Part shown: in pieces, positions 6,422 through 9,626 of the stretch
Numbering within the stretch: the stretch's first letter is position 1
Layout: each line of letters starts with the position of its first letter
Source of the DNA: JADJNW01 sp033761835
Lineage (GTDB): Bacteria; Bacteroidota; Bacteroidia; Chitinophagales; Saprospiraceae
Reading direction: 5' to 3'
Length of the DNA: 9,626 bases
Assembly (NCBI GenBank): GCA_033761835.1
Contig: JANRME010000022.1
Span: 1 to 9,626 of the forward strand
The notes under the pieces: generated by a model
What the model was told of the DNA's origin: nothing
The model's database searches: none
What the model saw: only the letters and a program-made list of their open reading frames with translations
Translations under genes and position numbers: made by a program

Positions 6422-6907
6422 ATGATTTCATTAGGTAATATTTTCCGCAATTATACCGGATTGCTGCGTCGGTTTAAGCTTTCTTATGTCCTTAATAACT
6501 TGCTGAATCAAAAGCATTTACAGCATAATATAAAATTATATAAGAAGTTCGGATTGAACAAAAGTATTTACGCGCCTATCGGGAGTCAGGACTTTCCAAA
6601 TCCGAGTGAAGATATCCCCTGGCTGGACAAACCCAATGCGAAAGAACGTTTATTTGCAAGCAAAAAATTCGAGCAATTTCCAAAGGAAATTCGAGAAGAG
6701 TTATTCCGATTTGTGGACGATGGTTATATGATATTAAAAGATTTCTTCAACGAAGATTCTATAAATCAATTAAATACAGATATTGATAACTTATTAAATA
6801 AACAGCAAGTAGGATTTAATTACACCGGCAGGAAAATCATGGAATCCTATAAGCATTCAAAAACTGCCAATCAATTCTTCCGGACCCGCGTTTATTGGAA
6901 TTGCTGA
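6422..6907 (+). CDS. N-terminal fragment of the broken PhyH dioxygenase (161 aa as read)
   Basis: The ATG at 6422 lies 4 bp after TATCTTTG. About 100 residues of basic, helical N-terminal extension (NIFRNYTGLLRRFKLSYVL...) lead to DIPWLDKPNAKERL. The start of the dioxygenase fold follows: FVDDGYMILKDFFNEDSINQLNTDID is the usual 'DGY.ilkdff' opening of PhyH proteins. The fragment ends 7 residues after the frameshift. It has none of the metal ligands, so on its own it would be catalytically inert and probably unstable. Confidence 0.6.
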   Translation: MISLGNIFRNYTGLLRRFKLSYVLNNLLNQKHLQHNIKLYKKFGLNKSIYAPIGSQDFPNPSEDIPWLDKPNAKERLFASKKFEQFPKEIREELFRFVDDGYMILKDFFNEDSINQLNTDIDNLLNKQQVGFNYTGRKIMESYKHSKTANQFFRTRVYWNC

Positions 6908-7404
6908 GTTTTACAATGGGTAAAAAAGTAATTCCTTTTCATACCATCAATTTTATAGAAGGCAGCGAACAGCGCGCGCATTCTGATTTTATTCATATGA
7001 CCACCGAGCCGCGTGGCTACTTGATCGCCGCATGGATTGCGCTCGAAGATTGCTACGAAGGCAATGGCCCGCTTTTCTTTTACCCTGGAAGCCAACGTTT
7101 ACCTTATACTTTGACGAATGATTTCTCTTCCGGGAATACTCGATGGATGTTAGGCGCAAATCCTAATCGCCAATACGAAGATAAAATGGCAGAAATTATT
7201 AATGCGAAAAGCCTTCAAAAAAAGCATTTTATCGCGCAAAAAGGAGACGTATTGATCTGGCACGCTAATTTGATTCACGGCGGTGAAGCGATTCGAGATA
7301 AAGGCACTACCCGCAAAAGTATGGTGGCGCATTATTTTTGTAAAGACGTGATTTGTTATCACGAAATTTCCCAACGCCCGGCATTGCTGGACATCAATGA
7401 TTGA
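6895..7404 (+). CDS. C-terminal catalytic fragment of the broken PhyH dioxygenase (169 aa as read)
   Basis: This frame holds all the predicted active-site residues: the H-x-D motif in AHSDFIHM (H187 and D189 of the repaired 327-aa protein), the distal histidine in LIHGGEA (H286) and the 2-oxoglutarate-binding arginine 12 residues later (R298, in TTRKS). The segment ends with HEISQRPALLDIND. A TTG at 6895 could allow internal initiation, and an ATG occurs at 6916, but the fold would lack its first strands. The substrate is unknown: PhyH-like enzymes act on many small molecules and lipids. The stop at 7402-7404 is 3 bp before the methyltransferase ATG. Confidence 0.65.
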   Translation: MELLSFTMGKKVIPFHTINFIEGSEQRAHSDFIHMTTEPRGYLIAAWIALEDCYEGNGPLFFYPGSQRLPYTLTNDFSSGNTRWMLGANPNRQYEDKMAEIINAKSLQKKHFIAQKGDVLIWHANLIHGGEAIRDKGTTRKSMVAHYFCKDVICYHEISQRPALLDIND

Positions 7405-7407
7405 GGG

Positions 7408-8238
7408 ATGTTGCGAACCATTTTTTACAAACTGCCTCCTCAACTGCGCTTTTTAGCTCGAAGCATTTTTTATTTACCACTTGATATTTGGGAATCTCTT
7501 TCCGGAAAACGCGATCCGCTCACACCGCCGCGAGGTCTGATTTATACGGGTTCTGGCGATTTTCGGGCGCAAGGCGAAAAAATGCTGCGTTTTTTTGTAG
7601 AAAAAGGCGGTTTGCAGCCTGACCATAAAGTGTTGGACGTAGGCAGTGGCATTGGGCGAATGGCAGCACCGCTTACTCGATATTTAAATAAAACTGCGCA
7701 TTATGAAGGCTTCGATGTAATAAAATTAGGCGTTCGTTGGTGCCAAAAACATATCAGTACCCGCTTTTCGAATTTTCATTTTAATTATATTCCAATCAAT
7801 AATGATTTGTATCGTGCTGATGGTGAAGATGCTACAAAGTTTCGATTTCCTTATAATGATGAGTCATTCGATTTTACAATCGTGATTTCAGTCTTTACAC
7901 ATTTATTACCAAATCAAGTTGAAAATTATTTACAAGAAATTTCCAGAACCCTAAAACCCGGCGGCACTTGTGTTGCTACTTTTTTTTTGTTAAACGAAGA
8001 ATCAAAGCCTTTGATGCCTGCCAATCCTGCGTTTTCCTTTCCATTTGATTATGGGCATTATCGCTTGATGGACGAGCAAGTAAAATCAGCTAACGTAGCA
8101 TTTGATGAAAATTATTTGCAAAAACAAATTACAAACGCAGGATTAACAATTGCCCAAACATACTACGGTTATTGGTGTGGGCGAGATAAAGCAGCTTGTG
8201 AAGATTTCCAGGATGTAATAATTTTTAAAAAATTATAA
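7408..8238 (+). CDS. Class I SAM-dependent methyltransferase
   Basis: The protein is 276 aa. After a basic/hydrophobic N-terminus (LRTIFYKLPPQLRFLARSIFYLP, possibly membrane-associating) comes a Rossmann methyltransferase core. Motif I is VLDVGSGIGRMA (residues 75-86), followed by the acidic strand-2 end in YEGFDV. Motif IV lies in DFTIVISVFTHLLP, and LKPGGTCVATFF is the motif VI strand-turn. This is the Methyltransf_11/25 type. The last ~70 residues, including YYGYWCGRD, form a variable cap, probably over the substrate site. The acceptor is unknown. The ATG at 7408 lies 3 bp after the dioxygenase stop, and GAGGG immediately before it is too close for a standard ribosome site. The gene is most likely translated from the same mRNA as the dioxygenase, which implies a shared tailoring pathway. 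Confidence 0.9.
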   Translation: MLRTIFYKLPPQLRFLARSIFYLPLDIWESLSGKRDPLTPPRGLIYTGSGDFRAQGEKMLRFFVEKGGLQPDHKVLDVGSGIGRMAAPLTRYLNKTAHYEGFDVIKLGVRWCQKHISTRFSNFHFNYIPINNDLYRADGEDATKFRFPYNDESFDFTIVISVFTHLLPNQVENYLQEISRTLKPGGTCVATFFLLNEESKPLMPANPAFSFPFDYGHYRLMDEQVKSANVAFDENYLQKQITNAGLTIAQTYYGYWCGRDKAACEDFQDVIIFKKL

Positions 8239-8255
8239 TTTTATTTTTAAATTAT
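8235..8255. terminator. AT-only inverted repeat between convergent genes
   Basis: An ATAATTT / AAATTAT stem at 8235-8241 and 8249-8255 encloses a 7-nt T-rich loop in the 16-bp gap between the convergent methyltransferase and TIR genes. It overlaps both gene ends and is preceded by a 14-bp AT palindrome (8229-8242). It may serve as a weak two-way terminator; an AT-only stem is not strong evidence. Confidence 0.3.
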
Positions 8256-9022
8256 TACATTTCACTCAATACTCCTAATAAAGCATTCACCACATTATTC
8301 CTGCTGATCTGCAGCTCAGAATAACTCTGCAAACCCAGTCGTTCCTGGCGTTCCAGGTCATTGAGTCTACCCAATAATAGCGCAAGTTCATTAGAACTGT
8401 CGGAATTATTGTCCTCCGCATAATCCAGCAGGGTTTGCAGGGCATCCTTGAGCTTGCCTTTCACAATCATATCACGGATTTTGCTTTTATCGAGCGAAGT
8501 CGCTGCATTTTGCACAATCGGACTCGCACTTGGCGCGGGGTCAGTATTTACAGGCGTTGTAGAAGGATTAGGATTATTTAGTTTATCAAAAAGTCGGTGC
8601 AAAGCTTGCACTACATTCACCCAGGCTTCATCGCGGTCGTCCCATTTCGACACGGGTTTGCGGTCTTTGGGCAAGGATTGAAATTGGTCCAATTCAGGAT
8701 AAGAAGTGGCAGAAGGTCTAATCCAGATGGGTACAATGGAAACCTTATGCTGCTTATGTTTTTCAATTGCCGTTTTCATCTCCTCCCGATGAATAAAATC
8801 GGACGCCATAAAATCGGAGCTTACCAAAAATAGAATGACCCTGGCTTTAAGCAATGCCTCTTTAATCTCCGCATTCCAGGTATCGCCGGCGTCTATTTCT
8901 CTATCTTGCCAAACATCAATAATACCGCTGCGTTCCAAGGGTTTCAGGTGAATCATTAACTCATCCTTGAAAGCCTCATCTTTATGCGCGTATGAAATAA
9001 AAACATGGATTGGCTCGCTCAT
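8255..9022 (-). CDS. TIR domain protein with C-terminal effector-associated (EAD11-like) domain
   Basis: The protein is 255 aa, starting at the ATG at 9020-9022. Residues 1 to about 145 form a bacterial TIR domain: HVFISYAHKDE (6-16) is the betaA/box-1 strand, VWQDREIDAG (37-46) the BB region, and VILFLVSSDFMASDF leads to E80/E81. One of these two Glu residues is the likely catalytic residue of TIR NAD-cleaving enzymes. IVPIWIRPS is the next strand. Residues 149-178 form a disordered Asn/Pro/Ser/Thr-rich linker. Residues ~180-255 are a small helical module (IRDMIVKGKLKDAL, LLLGRLNDLERQERLGL, ISRNNVVNALLGVL) resembling Effector-Associated Domain 11, a death-like adaptor of predicted conflict systems. 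Inference: it is an NADase-type effector brought together with a partner through EAD11-EAD11 contacts. No partner gene is in the window. It is soluble, without signal peptide. Confidence 0.85.
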   Translation of the reverse strand: MSEPIHVFISYAHKDEAFKDELMIHLKPLERSGIIDVWQDREIDAGDTWNAEIKEALLKARVILFLVSSDFMASDFIHREEMKTAIEKHKQHKVSIVPIWIRPSATSYPELDQFQSLPKDRKPVSKWDDRDEAWVNVVQALHRLFDKLNNPNPSTTPVNTDPAPSASPIVQNAATSLDKSKIRDMIVKGKLKDALQTLLDYAEDNNSDSSNELALLLGRLNDLERQERLGLQSYSELQISRNNVVNALLGVLSEM

Positions 9023-9325
9023 GTGTTGGTTTTTTCCGGTGGTGTAATTTTATTGCAATAAGCACATTTTCAAATGAATTACAAATATAATTGATTTATA
9101 AAAATTGATTGTAAAGTTATGAAAAGTCTAATTGTTATATACAAACACTTTGATATATAAAGTCTCCCTGAACTGAGTCGTTTTTAATAATAGAGCAGCC
9201 TTTTGTGACATCATCGTATTTTTTTCAAAAATGTATCATAATAACATTGGCAACAGCCTAACCTTTTCCTGAAAATAGCTGTCTTACCGATTAAGGACGA
9301 AAATAATCAATGTAAAATCAAAGCT
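9023..9325. other. AT-rich divergent intergenic region (303 bp)
   Basis: The region separates the TIR gene (- strand) from the outer-membrane protein gene (+ strand). On the - strand side it has one good -7 element (described separately). On the + strand I see no exact TAnnTTTG. No small coherent open frame, tRNA-like fold, long repeat or terminator was recognised. The block from about 9075 to 9165 is especially AT-rich. Confidence 0.4.
9082..9089 (-). promoter_or_regulatory. Predicted -7 element for the TIR gene
   Basis: CAAATATA on the + strand reads TATATTTG on the - strand, an exact TAnnTTTG match. It sits 60 bp upstream of the TIR start codon, which predicts a leader of roughly 50-55 nt. 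At the expected -33 spacing only TTTAC (around 9111-9115) is found, so the promoter may be weak or need an activator. Confidence 0.45.
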
Positions 9326-9626
9326 ATGAAAAAAAGATTATTATTGGCTTGTTTCCTGGCATTGCCATTATATATCGTGGCGCAAACTTCATTTGGCATA
9401 AAAGCTGGACCAAATTATACTGCTGTCAGAGACCATATTTCCCCGAGCAACGCGCCTGAAATGGCAGCTACAGAAGGAATCTTGGGCTTTCACGGAGGCA
9501 TTTTTAGGCAAAAAAGTATCTCGGATGCATTATACTTACAATTTGAGTTCTTATATAATATAAAAGGTTCAAAGGTAACCTTTGCGAATACCGCCAGCAA
9601 TCAACGCTTTCATTACCTGAGTTTAC
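9326..9626 (+). CDS. Outer-membrane beta-barrel (porin-family) protein, 5' part only
   Basis: The frame opens at the ATG at 9326 and runs off the window after 100 codons. The N-terminus MKKRLLLACFLALPLYIVAQ is a signal peptide with a likely signal-peptidase I cut after A19 (VA|Q). The mature start, TSFGIKAGPNYTAV, is the characteristic first strand of Bacteroidota OMP_b-brl-type porin-like proteins. Alternating strands follow (GFHGGIFRQ, LYLQFEFLYNIKGSKV). A cysteine at position 9 is preceded by LLA and resembles a lipobox, but it comes too early and the AQT cut is a better fit. Full length is usually about 200-230 aa. It is divergent from the TIR gene, with no evident functional tie. Confidence 0.8.
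   Translation, partial: MKKRLLLACFLALPLYIVAQTSFGIKAGPNYTAVRDHISPSNAPEMAATEGILGFHGGIFRQKSISDALYLQFEFLYNIKGSKVTFANTASNQRFHYLSL

Larger units (their letters stand above)
6422..7404 (+). pseudogene. Phytanoyl-CoA dioxygenase family gene, frameshifted by one missing base
   Basis: Two overlapping frames, 6422-6907 and 6895-7404, together encode one PhyH-type Fe(II)/2-oxoglutarate dioxygenase. The interval is 983 bp; adding one base gives 984 bp, or exactly 327 codons plus stop. The join is at about 6881-6885, where CGGACC should probably read CGGGACC. The first frame goes wrong after NQFFR, giving TRVYWNC and stop. The second frame continues naturally as DPRLLELLSFTMGKKV, so the intact product would read ...NQFFRDPRLLELLSF... 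Nothing else is damaged: no other stops or shifts occur, and the downstream methyltransferase is intact. It may be a genuine recent loss, a phase-variable or programmed shift (no long slippery run is visible, so unlikely), or a single-base sequencing/assembly error. Confidence 0.8.

Noticed and set aside
6875..6907. Programmed ribosomal frameshift in the dioxygenase
   Set aside because: There is no slippery heptamer or homopolymer run at the join, and no obvious downstream pseudoknot. A deleted base explains it more simply.
8448..8833. Two + strand frames opposite the TIR gene
   Set aside because: They are antisense shadows. The TIR motifs on the - strand are decisive.
8255..9626. A complete multi-gene defence operon around the TIR gene
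   Set aside because: The flanking genes are a methyltransferase on the other strand and a porin-like protein. No sensor, nucleotide cyclase, STING, Argonaute or NTPase gene is present in the window.

Overview
The window comes from the chromosome of a member of the Bacteroidota, probably a Saprospiria/Chitinophagia-like environmental bacterium. The signs are: a bacterial geranylgeranylglyceryl-phosphate synthase homologue, a GCS2-CBS fusion protein, a Thioredoxin_9 protein, OMP_b-brl-type porins, genes without clear Shine-Dalgarno sites, and several promoter -7 elements of the Bacteroidota type TAnnTTTG. Base composition is moderately AT-rich, with still more AT-rich intergenic gaps. No rRNA, tRNA, CRISPR array, insertion sequence or integrase was found.

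Left part (1-3564, all + strand): the 3' end of an unrecognised gene; a thioredoxin-fold protein with an atypical WCGD active site; an 83-aa hypothetical protein behind a good TAnnTTTG promoter; a GGGP-synthase-family prenyltransferase; rsgA, the ribosome-assembly GTPase, which must start at TTG; and a 55-aa single-pass membrane protein. GGGP synthase and rsgA lie 56 bp apart and may share a transcript. This is mainly housekeeping.

Middle (3641-6343): a - strand lipoprotein of unknown function converges on the small membrane protein and diverges from a large + strand gene. That gene encodes an ATP-dependent carboxylate-amine ligase of the GCS2 family fused to a C-terminal pair of CBS domains.

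Right (6410-8238): a TAnnTTTG element lies immediately upstream of a phytanoyl-CoA-dioxygenase-family gene that is broken by an apparent single-base deletion near 6881-6885. Only 3 bp later comes a SAM-dependent methyltransferase, so the two form a small tailoring-type operon. Both halves of the dioxygenase are otherwise intact, including all iron and 2-oxoglutarate ligands, so the lesion is either recent or a sequencing error.

Far right (8255-9626): a - strand gene encodes a TIR domain joined by a Pro/Ser/Thr-rich linker to a C-terminal module that resembles Effector-Associated Domain 11. This architecture is predicted to act in prokaryotic immunity or conflict systems and is the most interesting item in the window. 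A 303-bp AT-rich divergent intergenic region separates it from the 5' part of an outer-membrane beta-barrel gene that runs off the window end.
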